The translations under genes and the position numbers were made by a program. A stretch of DNA of 64,000 nt, taken from NCBI GenBank assembly GCA_910578795.1, contig CAJTSD010000001.1:167398-231397 (forward strand), given 5' to 3'. Shown here one piece after another: positions 33,341 through 41,157 of this stretch (the stretch's first letter is position 1; every line of letters starts with the position of its first letter). The stretch is from an uncultured Lachnospiraceae bacterium (lineage in GTDB: Bacteria > Bacillota > Clostridia > Lachnospirales > Lachnospiraceae). Under the pieces are notes generated by a model, which searched no databases, had not been told where the DNA came from, and saw only the letters and a program-made list of their open reading frames with translations.

Positions 33341-33847
33341 TTATGACCGCCAATCCCTATGATGCAGCGCACCTTCCAACTGCATATGGGGAAATCCCTG
33401 CTGTCTAAGCGCCTCATACAAAACAATGCTCACGCTGTTTGATAAATTCAGGCTGCGAATCTTATCCAGCATCGGTATCCGAATGCAGGTATCCTCATAA
33501 TCCACAAGAATTTCCTCCGGTATCCCTGCGCTCTCCCTGCCAAACATGATAAAATCATGTTCCCCAAATGAAGCCTCCGAATAAACTTTTCTTGCCTTCG
33601 TCGTCGCCATCCAAAGCTTCGCGTCAGGATTGTCCGTAAAATTCTTTTCTAAAAATTCCTCAAAATTCATATACCTGCGCACATCTAAGTGCTCCCAGTA
33701 ATCCATTCCCGCGCGGCGCAGCTCCTTGCCTGTCAGCCGGAAGCCAAGCGGCTCTATCAGGTGCAGCACGGTCCCCGTCGCAACACAGGTTCGCCCGATA
33801 TTCCCCGTATTTGCCGGAATCTCCGGCTGATGCAGTACAATGTTCAT
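33341..33847 (-). CDS. trmL: tRNA (cytidine(34)-2'-O)-methyltransferase
   Basis: This 168-aa SPOUT methyltransferase starts MNIVLHQPEIPANTGNIGRT, the usual TrmL N-terminus. It then has LHLIEPLGFRL, the knot region FGRESAGIP, and the C-terminal RIPMLDKIRSLNLSNSVSIV. It methylates the wobble nucleotide of tRNA-Leu isoacceptors using SAM. The ATG at 33847 overlaps the tail of the aminotransferase gene (stop at 33849), with GGGAG upstream; the longer ORF is an out-of-frame artefact. It is last in the unit AIRS-like/lrp/aminotransferase/trmL. Confidence 0.94.
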   Translation of the reverse strand: MNIVLHQPEIPANTGNIGRTCVATGTVLHLIEPLGFRLTGKELRRAGMDYWEHLDVRRYMNFEEFLEKNFTDNPDAKLWMATTKARKVYSEASFGEHDFIMFGRESAGIPEEILVDYEDTCIRIPMLDKIRSLNLSNSVSIVLYEALRQQGFPHMQLEGALHHRDWRS

Positions 33848-33848
33848 A

Positions 33849-35030
33849 TTATGCTCCCTGCGCATTGCGCAGCTTCGTGACAAACCGCTCCAAACGCCCA
33901 ATCGCAATCTTGAGCTTCTCCAGCGAATACGCATACGAAATACGCAAAAAGCCCTCGCCGCAGTCGCCAAACGCCGTGCCCGGCACAACCGCCACCTTCT
34001 CCGCATCCAAGAATTTCATGGCAAACTCATCGCTCGTCATGCCAAATTCCTTGATGCACGGAAATATGTAAAACGCCCCAAACGGCTCAAAGCACGAAAG
34101 CCCCATCTCCTGAAACGCATGTACCAAAAACCGCCTTCTCTGATTGTAGGACTCCCGCATCTTCTGCACGTCCTCATCGCCGTTTCGCATCGCGTCAATC
34201 GCCGCATACTGCGAAGTCGTCGGCGCACACATAATACAAAACTGGTGTATCTTGTACATCTGTTCGATGATATGTGCCGGCGCGCACGCATATCCAAGCC
34301 GCCAGCCCGTCATCGCGTGGGATTTCGAAAAGCCGTTAATCAAAACCGTGCGCTCCCACATGCCGTCAATATTTGCAATCGACACATGCTTCTCCGTATA
34401 GCAAAGCTCCGAATAAATCTCGTCGGAAAGCACGAATAAATCGTGCTTTTTAATGACCTCGGCAATTGCCTCCAAATCCTTGCGCTCCATAATCGCACCC
34501 GTAGGATTGTTTGGGAACGGCAAAATCAAAATCTTCGTCTTATCCGTAATCGCGTCCTCAAGCTCCTGTGCAGTTAGTCTGAACTGATTCTCGTTTTTCA
34601 GCTCAATAATCACAGGCTTTGCGCCCGCAAGCACGGCACACGGCTCATAGGAAACATAGCTTGGCTGCGGAATCAGCACCTCATCGCCCGGGTCAACCAT
34701 CGCGCGAAGCGCAATGTCAATCGCCTCCGAACCGCCGACCGTCACAAGAATTTCCTCTCTCGCGTCATAGCTTAAATCATATCTTCTCTTTAAATATTTG
34801 CCAATCTCCTCCCGAAGCTCCACAAGTCCCGCATTCGAGGTATAAAAAGTGCGTCCCTTTTCCAGCGAATAAATACCCTCATCGCGGATATGCCACGGCG
34901 TTTCAAAATCCGGCTCGCCCACACCGAGGGAAATCACGTCAGGGTCGTTCATTTCGCTTACAATATCAAAAAACTTGCGGATGCCCGAAGGCTTTATTTG
35001 TGTGATTGTACTTGATAATGGATTTCTCAT
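33849..35030 (-). CDS. Class I/II pyridoxal-phosphate aminotransferase
   Basis: This 393-aa fold-type I enzyme has the N-terminal arm, LGVGEPDFETP, the cofactor-binding tyrosine and SYVSYE, the Asn-Asp-Tyr set (PFPNNPTGA, SDEIYSELCY), and the PLP lysine in INGFSKSHAMTGWRLGYA. It most resembles the aspartate/aromatic aminotransferase (PatA-like) group; the amino-acid substrate is not determinable. Its start overlaps the Lrp/AsnC gene stop by ATGA coupling. That fits regulation of amino-acid metabolism by the adjacent Lrp protein. No defects seen. Confidence 0.92.
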   Translation of the reverse strand: MRNPLSSTITQIKPSGIRKFFDIVSEMNDPDVISLGVGEPDFETPWHIRDEGIYSLEKGRTFYTSNAGLVELREEIGKYLKRRYDLSYDAREEILVTVGGSEAIDIALRAMVDPGDEVLIPQPSYVSYEPCAVLAGAKPVIIELKNENQFRLTAQELEDAITDKTKILILPFPNNPTGAIMERKDLEAIAEVIKKHDLFVLSDEIYSELCYTEKHVSIANIDGMWERTVLINGFSKSHAMTGWRLGYACAPAHIIEQMYKIHQFCIMCAPTTSQYAAIDAMRNGDEDVQKMRESYNQRRRFLVHAFQEMGLSCFEPFGAFYIFPCIKEFGMTSDEFAMKFLDAEKVAVVPGTAFGDCGEGFLRISYAYSLEKLKIAIGRLERFVTKLRNAQGA

Positions 35031-35509
35031 GGTGTTATCTGCATCCTTTCATCCGTTTCTTTCTTTCCAAGAATTGTGCCGTGGTCCTTGTATTTCTTTA
35101 AAATAAAGTGCGTTGCCGTGCTGATGACAGCCTCCAATGTAGAAAGCTTTTCCGACACAAAACGCGATACTTCCTTGAGCGATTTTCCCTCAATCGTCAC
35201 GAGAAGGTCATAACCGCCCGAAATCAGATAGACTGCATGAACCTCCGGGTATTTGTAAATGCGCTCCGCCACGCTGTCAAAACCGTTCCCGCGCTGCGGC
35301 GTCACACGCACTTCAATGAGCGCGTTCACCTTCTCCACATCCGTCTTTTCCCAGTCAATCAGCGTATGGTAGCCGCAGATTACGCCCTCCTGCTCCATTT
35401 TAGCCATTTCATTGATAATTGTCACTTCATCGACGCCGAGAATAATTGCAAGCTCCTTCAAATCAATTCTGCTGTTTTTTTCTATAATTGCTAAAATTTG
35501 TTCTCTCAT
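35027..35509 (-). CDS. Lrp/AsnC-family transcriptional regulator
   Basis: This 160-aa protein has a helix-turn-helix at the N-terminus (SRIDLKELAIILGVDEVTII) and a RAM/AsnC ligand-binding domain (EVRVTPQRGNGF to VHAVYLISGGYDLLV). Such proteins sense amino acids and control their metabolism. ATG at 35509 is chosen: the longer ORF has no Lrp-like extension; the Shine-Dalgarno AGGAG is about 13 nt upstream, a little far. Its TGA overlaps the aminotransferase ATG, so the two are translationally coupled, and it follows the AIR-synthase-like gene by 4 bp. Confidence 0.9.
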   Translation of the reverse strand: MREQILAIIEKNSRIDLKELAIILGVDEVTIINEMAKMEQEGVICGYHTLIDWEKTDVEKVNALIEVRVTPQRGNGFDSVAERIYKYPEVHAVYLISGGYDLLVTIEGKSLKEVSRFVSEKLSTLEAVISTATHFILKKYKDHGTILGKKETDERMQITP

Positions 35510-35513
35510 TTTA

Positions 35514-36551
35514 TTAACTGTTCTCCTTTCGATTTTTCTCTTCATAATACTTATATAGTTCATCGCCCCGCACAGGCTCAAGAAATCTGATTTCGTCCGC
35601 ATGACGGATAATCCTGTCATTTCCCTGCGTAATTTTTCCAATCACAGACGAAACAATTCCGCTCTCCGCAAGCGCTTCCACGAAAGCACCTCCATTTGGA
35701 CACGTAATCAGCAGGCTTCCTGCCGCCATCAGTTCATAGGGGTTTCGGTCAAAATATTCGCATACCTCAATGGTTTCCTGCCTTACGGGTATGCTGCATA
35801 AGTCTGCGACCAGTCCGACACCGTTCCTTGCAGCCAGCTCCCAAAGTCCGCCGAAAATTCCGCCCTCGCGCACTGCCTGCATATCACTTGCGCCGGACTT
35901 CACGGCGGTTGCCGCCTCCGGAATGACGGATAAATACCTGAAAAAGCCTGCTGCCTCGTCTACAATGTCCGCCGGATAGCGCGCCCTTAGTTCCTCCTGA
36001 CTGCTCCTTGCAATCAGCGCGGTTCCTTCCAGTCCAATCCACTTCGTCATCACAATGTCATCACCCGGTTCTGCCCCCCGCATCCGGACCGGATTGCGGC
36101 ACTCCATATGAATCGTACAATTTGCAGTTTCCATGCAAATCCACGGCAAAGCCTGCACGCTTACGTTGATGGGCAAAACTCCCAGCGCATCTGCCCTTTG
36201 CGCCATTTCCGCAAGCATATCGCGCACCTTGATTTCACGCAGCTTTTCCGGAACAAAAAGCGTAATGTAAGCATATGCCTGACGTTCCGCGCATAAGCCC
36301 CCGCACCTTGACACAATGCTGTTTAGCGCCGCTTCAAAAGCACGCAGTACGGCATTTTTTCCGCCTGCCGATGCCTGAGCACATACAAATCCAGTTTCAA
36401 TCGCATTCGTATCCCCCTCATCCGCACAAGGGAAAAAAGCGCAGAAATCCCCTCTCTCTGCGCCATTGTAACTATTTTTAGTTTGCGTTGAATTAATCAC
36501 CTTCACGACCGAACGCTCATAAATGTCTTCGTTCAGTTTTCCGTAGTTCAT
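35514..36551 (-). CDS. AIR synthase-related protein (HypE/ThiL-like)
   Basis: This 345-aa protein begins MNYGKLNEDIYERSVVK and follows the AIR synthase/HypE/ThiL fold. It has an N-terminal glycine-containing core with the segment DDIVMTKWIGLEGTALIA, and the C-terminal half with EYFDRNPYELMAAGSLLITC. Members bind ATP and act on carbamoyl, thiamine-phosphate or purine precursors. There are no other hydrogenase genes near it, so a HypE role is unproven. It lies upstream of lrp and the aminotransferase in an apparent operon. ATG 36551 has GGGG 10 nt upstream; the longer ORF is a shadow. Confidence 0.75.
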   Translation of the reverse strand: MNYGKLNEDIYERSVVKVINSTQTKNSYNGAERGDFCAFFPCADEGDTNAIETGFVCAQASAGGKNAVLRAFEAALNSIVSRCGGLCAERQAYAYITLFVPEKLREIKVRDMLAEMAQRADALGVLPINVSVQALPWICMETANCTIHMECRNPVRMRGAEPGDDIVMTKWIGLEGTALIARSSQEELRARYPADIVDEAAGFFRYLSVIPEAATAVKSGASDMQAVREGGIFGGLWELAARNGVGLVADLCSIPVRQETIEVCEYFDRNPYELMAAGSLLITCPNGGAFVEALAESGIVSSVIGKITQGNDRIIRHADEIRFLEPVRGDELYKYYEEKNRKENS

Positions 36552-36582
36552 ACTAAAAGATCCCCTTATATCGAATATATGT

Positions 36583-38136
36583 TTACGGTTCTGCCTGCTG
36601 TTGTGCTTCCAGCTGTGCCTGCTGCTGCTGTTGCAGTGCCTGATAATAAGCCTCCAAATCCGCCTGCTGCTGTGCCGCCGCCGCAATCTCTGCCTTTATA
36701 GCCGCTGCCTCCGCTTTGCATGTGTCAATGCTTCCTGACGCAATCGCCGCCTGCATCCGTGCTGCGTGCACGGGATTATCTGTACTTGTTCCCACCGTAG
36801 CCGTTCGCGGGGAAACCTTATATGTGCTCTTATTAATGACATCCCGACTCACTTCAACGCCGTTCTCCTCAACAACCTTCCAAAGCTGTGCCGTATAGCC
36901 GATATGCGCGGACTGTACGTCAATATAGCCAATTCCCTGACCGGGCGCTTCCGTAATTACCTCATGGTCAGGACGCGTAACGGACAATGTTTCACTCTCG
37001 TAGCGTACCTTATGTCCGGGATCCCGTTCCTCCACACCATATATTGTAAACGTAATCTGCTTATTTTCCGTATGCCCTTCTATATAAACCGGATTGCTTA
37101 AATTATTGACAAACTTGAAATCCTTGCCGGATGATTCTGCGATTGCCGCGTCCATGGACGGTTCTACATATGCCACAATCATCGAGTGGTTGTTCCTTTC
37201 CGTCACTTCGAACTCCGACAAAAGCACCGCATTGTAAAGGGTTGTCGAAACCTGACAGATACCACCGCCCAAGCTCTCCACAACCTTTCCGTTCAGATAA
37301 GAGCCAGCCGGAAAATAACCGTTCTCTTCCGTAAAGGGCTTAATTGCCTCATAGGTCGAAAATTCATCACCCGGATAAAGGATTGTGGAATTAATCAGCC
37401 TGCATCCATTCTCTACATTTTTACATCTTGCAGCGCTGCTTGTTGAATAGCTTGTTGAAAACGTTCCCAACACATCTGTCAGCTTGGAAAGCTCCTCTGC
37501 GCTACCCCTTGGCTCTGTTACGTCTATCACCAAATCGATTGCCGCATCCTGATAATCCCACTCACTCGAGGTCAGATACTCCGCGATTGCCAACAGTGAT
37601 TCTTCGATATTAACAGCCTCACCCGTCTGACCCTCCTCAATCTGAAAAGAACCGTCAACACGCGTCATTGTCGCATTTTTAGCAGGAATATCGTATTCTG
37701 TACACTGCTCCTCAAGCACCGCCTTCACGGCACTCTCATCAAGTGACAATTCAAGGTCATAAACCTTATTCCCCTTCTTCAAATCCTGTATTGCAATATA
37801 ACGTTTGATAAAATTTCCCTTTTTTCCAACCGACGCCGCCTCTTCCAGCGCATCTGTATTCTCCCATTTTAGTCCAAGCTCACCGGCAGTTACTGCCACA
37901 TAACAGTTACCTGCAACGCCAAGTGTCACATTTTTGCTTTTGAGCCCTTCCACGAATTGGCTGACCGCCTGCGTCGCCTCATCAACAGTCATACCCGAAA
38001 GATCCACATCGCCAATGTAAACACCGCTCAGTATGGTATCATTCTCCTCCCTCGCCTGTACCGCAGCCGCATCAAAACTGCACACAAATGCAAGCATCAA
38101 TGCAAACATCCACAGAATCCTGAAAATTTTTTTCAT
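36583..38136 (-). CDS. VanW-family exported protein with PG-binding-like domains
   Basis: This 517-aa exported protein has an N-terminal signal/membrane segment (ILWMFALMLAFVCSFDAAA), one or two PG_binding_4-like domains (GVYIGDVDLSGMTVDEATQAV), and a VanW domain (residues about 250-385; GDEFSTYEAIKPFTEENGYF, GGGICQVSTTLYNAVLLSEF). A G5/beta-rich stretch and a Gln/Ala-rich tail (QQQQQAQLEAQQQ) complete it. VanW proteins are cell-wall associated and their biochemical role is not settled. ATG 38136 is preferred, with AAAGG 12 nt upstream. The low-complexity Q-rich tail is unusual and may be length-variable. A 36-aa membrane peptide gene is upstream. Confidence 0.9.
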   Translation of the reverse strand: MKKIFRILWMFALMLAFVCSFDAAAVQAREENDTILSGVYIGDVDLSGMTVDEATQAVSQFVEGLKSKNVTLGVAGNCYVAVTAGELGLKWENTDALEEAASVGKKGNFIKRYIAIQDLKKGNKVYDLELSLDESAVKAVLEEQCTEYDIPAKNATMTRVDGSFQIEEGQTGEAVNIEESLLAIAEYLTSSEWDYQDAAIDLVIDVTEPRGSAEELSKLTDVLGTFSTSYSTSSAARCKNVENGCRLINSTILYPGDEFSTYEAIKPFTEENGYFPAGSYLNGKVVESLGGGICQVSTTLYNAVLLSEFEVTERNNHSMIVAYVEPSMDAAIAESSGKDFKFVNNLSNPVYIEGHTENKQITFTIYGVEERDPGHKVRYESETLSVTRPDHEVITEAPGQGIGYIDVQSAHIGYTAQLWKVVEENGVEVSRDVINKSTYKVSPRTATVGTSTDNPVHAARMQAAIASGSIDTCKAEAAAIKAEIAAAAQQQADLEAYYQALQQQQQAQLEAQQQAEP

Positions 38137-38220
38137 ATCACTAACCATGCCTTTCCCAAATTAATTATCCGAATGGCTTGTAATTTACATAACTTATGTA
38201 TTATAATATCAGATAGTATT

Positions 38221-38331
38221 CTAATACCCCACAACACTTGCAACTAAGGGTACTACCATACAGAGCACTAAAATAACCGCAATGACAGCCGCGATTGTAC
38301 GTTGAGTTTTTTTATTATTCATGTTCATCAT
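38221..38331 (-). CDS. 36-residue single-pass membrane peptide
   Basis: The ORF from ATG 38331 (second ATG 38328) to TAG 38221 encodes MMNMNNKKTQRTIAAVIAVI, then LVLCMVVPLVASVVGY. The basic N-terminus followed by a hydrophobic stretch of about 22 residues marks a membrane peptide. GGGGTGAG lies 6 nt before the ATG. Small proteins of this shape are widespread in Lachnospiraceae and lack a known function. It lies 84 bp upstream of the VanW gene and is divergent from the plus-strand gene 38367-38975 (35-bp gap), so the two promoters overlap the coding ends. Confidence 0.7.
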   Translation of the reverse strand: MMNMNNKKTQRTIAAVIAVILVLCMVVPLVASVVGY

Positions 38332-38366
38332 GTGCTGCTCACCCCTTTTCTGAAAGGATATTATAT

Positions 38367-38975
38367 ATGAATTTTTTTATCATTACAAGCTTTTTAGCGT
38401 TCTCAATTGTATTTTTTTTCGCACGTAAACGCACAACGCACATTGAAGAAGCGCGCGACCGCGAATTTTGGGAACGGGAGGAACGTGCCAATTTTGTAAG
38501 GCGTAAGCCCCTTGACAACCTAAACTACATCACGATTCCCGAGCATCTGCTCAATATGAAGCCTTCCTCCACAACCGAGGCACTGGATGCCTGTATCCGT
38601 GATTTAAACGACTTGTCCCACTACCAAATTGTAAATCTTACAGGATATACCAATACCGATTTGAAGCTCGAATATGGTACTGCTAATATTACTATATTAA
38701 GTGACTTTGATTTACATTACACAAATCTTGTGACACTTTTGCAAAAACTTGCAGAGCTGCTCCATGAGAACGGTGAAGACACGCTCGCTGCTGCCACACT
38801 TGAGTTTGCAGTGTCAACAGGAACCGATGTAAGCAAGTCCTATTATTTGTTAGCCGATTTGTACCTGGAAGCCGGTACGCCGGAAAAAATCTGCAATCTG
38901 ATTGACCATGCCCAAACTATCAACTCCATGATTAAAGACACAATCGTCCAAAGGTTGACAGAAGTTTATCAATAA
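38367..38975 (+). CDS. Membrane-anchored protein with helical repeat-like domain
   Basis: This 202-aa protein has an N-terminal membrane helix (MNFFIITSFLAFSIVFFFA) and an intracellular-looking charged region (EEARDREFWEREERANF). A helical part resembling TPR repeats follows (VTLLQKLAELLHENGEDTLA, then LADLYLEAGTPEKI). I do not recognise a named family; similar proteins are known to me as conserved hypotheticals in Lachnospiraceae. The ATG at 38367 has AAAGGA 9 nt upstream; the longer ORF lacks support. Its end overlaps the 3' end of the convergent exonuclease gene by 44 bp, an uncommon convergent overlap. Confidence 0.75.
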   Translation: MNFFIITSFLAFSIVFFFARKRTTHIEEARDREFWEREERANFVRRKPLDNLNYITIPEHLLNMKPSSTTEALDACIRDLNDLSHYQIVNLTGYTNTDLKLEYGTANITILSDFDLHYTNLVTLLQKLAELLHENGEDTLAAATLEFAVSTGTDVSKSYYLLADLYLEAGTPEKICNLIDHAQTINSMIKDTIVQRLTEVYQ

Positions 38976-39708
38976 GCCGGCTCGCTTCGTTCTTTGTCAG
39001 TCTCTTTAAATCCGTACTTTCTGTTGTCACATTCATGACTGGATTTAATATAACACTGTCCTTTTCATCCACATACGTTTCAAGGCGGTACTGTTTTGCC
39101 AGCTTAAGCAAAAGCCCGTACTGCTTTGGCGTAACCGGACCTTCTTTTTTGACACTGTATACCAGGTTTCCCGGCAAAAACAGGTCTGCTTCCTGATCGG
39201 CAAAATCCCTCACAAACCTTTGGTACAGCTCATGTGTGGCAATCGCGTCATTCAACGCCCTGTGTGCCTGTAAATGGATTTGATAATGCTCACACAAAAA
39301 ACCGAGGTTTCTGCTCTCGAGGTCAGCAAGAAAACGTCTTGCGAGCTTCAGCGTATCAATCCCTTTGCGGTCAAATGTCTTCTTTTGGTTCACTGCTGCC
39401 TTTTTTATAAACGAATAGTCAAAAATCAGATTATGTCCCAATAGGATATCATCACCGGCAAACTGAATGAACGAGTCCAGCACATCTTCGATATAAGGCG
39501 CATTTGCAACGTCCGTATCATAAATTCCCGTAAGCTCTGTAATCCGTTCCGGAAGACCTTTTCCCGGATTGACAAACGTTGAAAATGTATCGGTTACCTC
39601 TGCGTCCCGCACCTTTGCAGCGCCGATTTCTATAATCTTTTCATATTTTGGATTTAGTCCTGTCGTTTCTATGTCAAAAACAACATAGTTCATTGGTATC
39701 TGCATCAT
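38932..39708 (-). CDS. DEDDh 3'-5' exonuclease (PolC/DnaQ-type)
   Basis: This 258-aa protein has the DEDDh exonuclease motifs: ExoI with VVFDIETTGLNPKYEKI (Asp, Glu), ExoII around GHNLIFDYSFIKK (Asp), and ExoIII AHRALNDAIATHEL (His, Asp). The C-terminal part (PGNLVYSVKKEGPVTPKQYG) is extra. It may act in DNA proofreading or RNA/DNA end trimming. It starts at 39708, overlapping the glycosyltransferase stop, so coupled. The Shine-Dalgarno is weak. The gene is last in the cluster with the diguanylate cyclase at the other end. Confidence 0.9.
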   Translation of the reverse strand: MMQIPMNYVVFDIETTGLNPKYEKIIEIGAAKVRDAEVTDTFSTFVNPGKGLPERITELTGIYDTDVANAPYIEDVLDSFIQFAGDDILLGHNLIFDYSFIKKAAVNQKKTFDRKGIDTLKLARRFLADLESRNLGFLCEHYQIHLQAHRALNDAIATHELYQRFVRDFADQEADLFLPGNLVYSVKKEGPVTPKQYGLLLKLAKQYRLETYVDEKDSVILNPVMNVTTESTDLKRLTKNEASRLIDKLLSTFGRLCL

Positions 39709-40643
39709 TATAATTTACTCTTATATTCCGTATCAAGATAAATCAGGTTCATCTCGTAATCCTGTTTGTTTTTCTGGTTTATAGTAGAAAGAATCAGTCC
39801 CGCAAAAAATGCCTGCATGGATGCAAGATAAACAAAACAGCAGACAATCAGTGTCGGAAATCTGTCCACAAATCCTGTCGAAAAATATTCCCCCAAAACA
39901 GGTGCAAGGAATGCCGTCGAAAGCAATGCAAGCAATACTGCTATCCATGTAAAAAATTTGAGCGGCTTATAATTTTTGTATAACTTTACAATGGTCAGCA
40001 GCACCTTCATCCCATCCGAATACGTGTTCAGTTTCGACACGCTGCCCTCAGGTCTGTCGCGGTACTGAATAATCACATTTTCCACATGCATGTTTTTATC
40101 AATTGCATGAATACTCATTTCCGTTTCAATTTCAAATCCCTTCGAGAGCACCGGAAACGATTTCACAAACTGATAGCTAAATGCGCGGTAGCCTGTCATA
40201 ATATCGCGGATATCGCTTTTAAACATACTGTTAATCGCGCCGCGTACCAGCGAGTTTCCAAAATTATGAAACGGGCGTTTATTTTCTTCAAAATAAGAAG
40301 ACGAAAGCCTGTCCCCCACTACCATATCGGCATTGCGCTCCAAAACAGCCTCACAGAGCTTTGGCGCTTCCTCCGCAGGATAGGTGTCATCACCGTCCGT
40401 CATGATATAGCACTTTGCATCAATCTCGCGGAACATCCGTCTTATAACATTCCCCTTTCCCTGCCGATACTCATATCGAACAGTTGCTCCCGCTCTTTTT
40501 GCAATCTCGTCTGTGCCATCTTTCGAATTATTATCATAAACATAAATCGTGGCATTTGGCAGAGCGTTCTTAAAATCCGTAACCACCTTTTCAATTGTCT
40601 TGCTTTCGTTATAACACGGTATCAGCACCGCTATTTCATCCAT
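39708..40643 (-). CDS. Family 2 glycosyltransferase with two membrane helices (DPM1/DPG-like)
   Basis: This 311-aa enzyme starts IAVLIPCYNESKTIEKVV and has the metal-binding DxD-like TDGDDTYPA, the acceptor region MTGYRAFSYQFVKSFP, and ERxxW-like features. Two membrane helices are at the C-terminus (FFTWIAVLLALLSTAFLAP; VCCFVYLASMQAFFAGLIL). The pattern resembles dolichyl-phosphate sugar synthases and undecaprenyl-phosphate glucosyltransferases. It probably loads a sugar on a lipid carrier for envelope polysaccharides. It is placed between tadA and the exonuclease. Confidence 0.88.
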   Translation of the reverse strand: MDEIAVLIPCYNESKTIEKVVTDFKNALPNATIYVYDNNSKDGTDEIAKRAGATVRYEYRQGKGNVIRRMFREIDAKCYIMTDGDDTYPAEEAPKLCEAVLERNADMVVGDRLSSSYFEENKRPFHNFGNSLVRGAINSMFKSDIRDIMTGYRAFSYQFVKSFPVLSKGFEIETEMSIHAIDKNMHVENVIIQYRDRPEGSVSKLNTYSDGMKVLLTIVKLYKNYKPLKFFTWIAVLLALLSTAFLAPVLGEYFSTGFVDRFPTLIVCCFVYLASMQAFFAGLILSTINQKNKQDYEMNLIYLDTEYKSKL

Positions 40644-40656
40644 GTTGCTGTCTCCT

Positions 40657-41157
40657 TTATTCTAATATTATTTTTCCTTTTTCTTCTTTTTCCAATTTAT
40701 TCCGGATGCGCAGTTCTTTAAAAAAGGTTTTGAGGAGCGCTGCGCACTCCTCCTCCATGACACCACGCACTGTTTCCACCTGATGATTAAATTCAGGCAT
40801 ATTGAGAATATTTAAAATACTGCCCGCGCACCCTGCCTTCGGATTCATACACGCCATTACCACGCGCGGAATACGTGCCTGCACAATCGCTCCGGCACAC
40901 ATCTGACATGGTTCAAGGGTAACATACATCGTACATTCTTCAAGCCGCCAGTCACCGATTACTTTGCTCGCGCGTTTCATCGCCGTAAGCTCAGCGTGTG
41001 CCAGTGTATTTTTATCCGTATTCCTGCGGTTATATCCTCTGCCGATAACCTTTCCTTTATACACGATTACACAGCCAATCGGAACTTCCCCCAGCGCGTA
41101 TGCCTTTTTTGCCTGCCTGTAGGCATCCTTCATATACTGCTCGTCTGTGTTTTTCAA
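40657..41157 (-). CDS. tadA: tRNA adenosine(34) deaminase
   Basis: This 166-aa deaminase has the zinc-binding motifs HAELTAM (His and catalytic Glu) and PCQMCAGAI (two Cys). It converts A34 to inosine in tRNA-Arg. A TTG at 41157 overlaps the protease stop (TTGA) with GGTGG upstream, giving a coupled start; GTG codons up to 41172 extend the frame into the protease gene, and ATG 41133 is a third option. Its end is 14 bp before the glycosyltransferase gene. An essential tRNA gene locked behind a large protease gene is a curious placement. Confidence 0.92.
   Translation of the reverse strand: MKNTDEQYMKDAYRQAKKAYALGEVPIGCVIVYKGKVIGRGYNRRNTDKNTLAHAELTAMKRASKVIGDWRLEECTMYVTLEPCQMCAGAIVQARIPRVVMACMNPKAGCAGSILNILNMPEFNHQVETVRGVMEEECAALLKTFFKELRIRNKLEKEEKGKIILE

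Noticed and set aside
35514..36551. Hydrogenase maturation protein HypE
   Set aside because: The fold is related, but there are no hyp genes and the C-terminal Cys motif of HypE is not seen, so only the broader family is reported.
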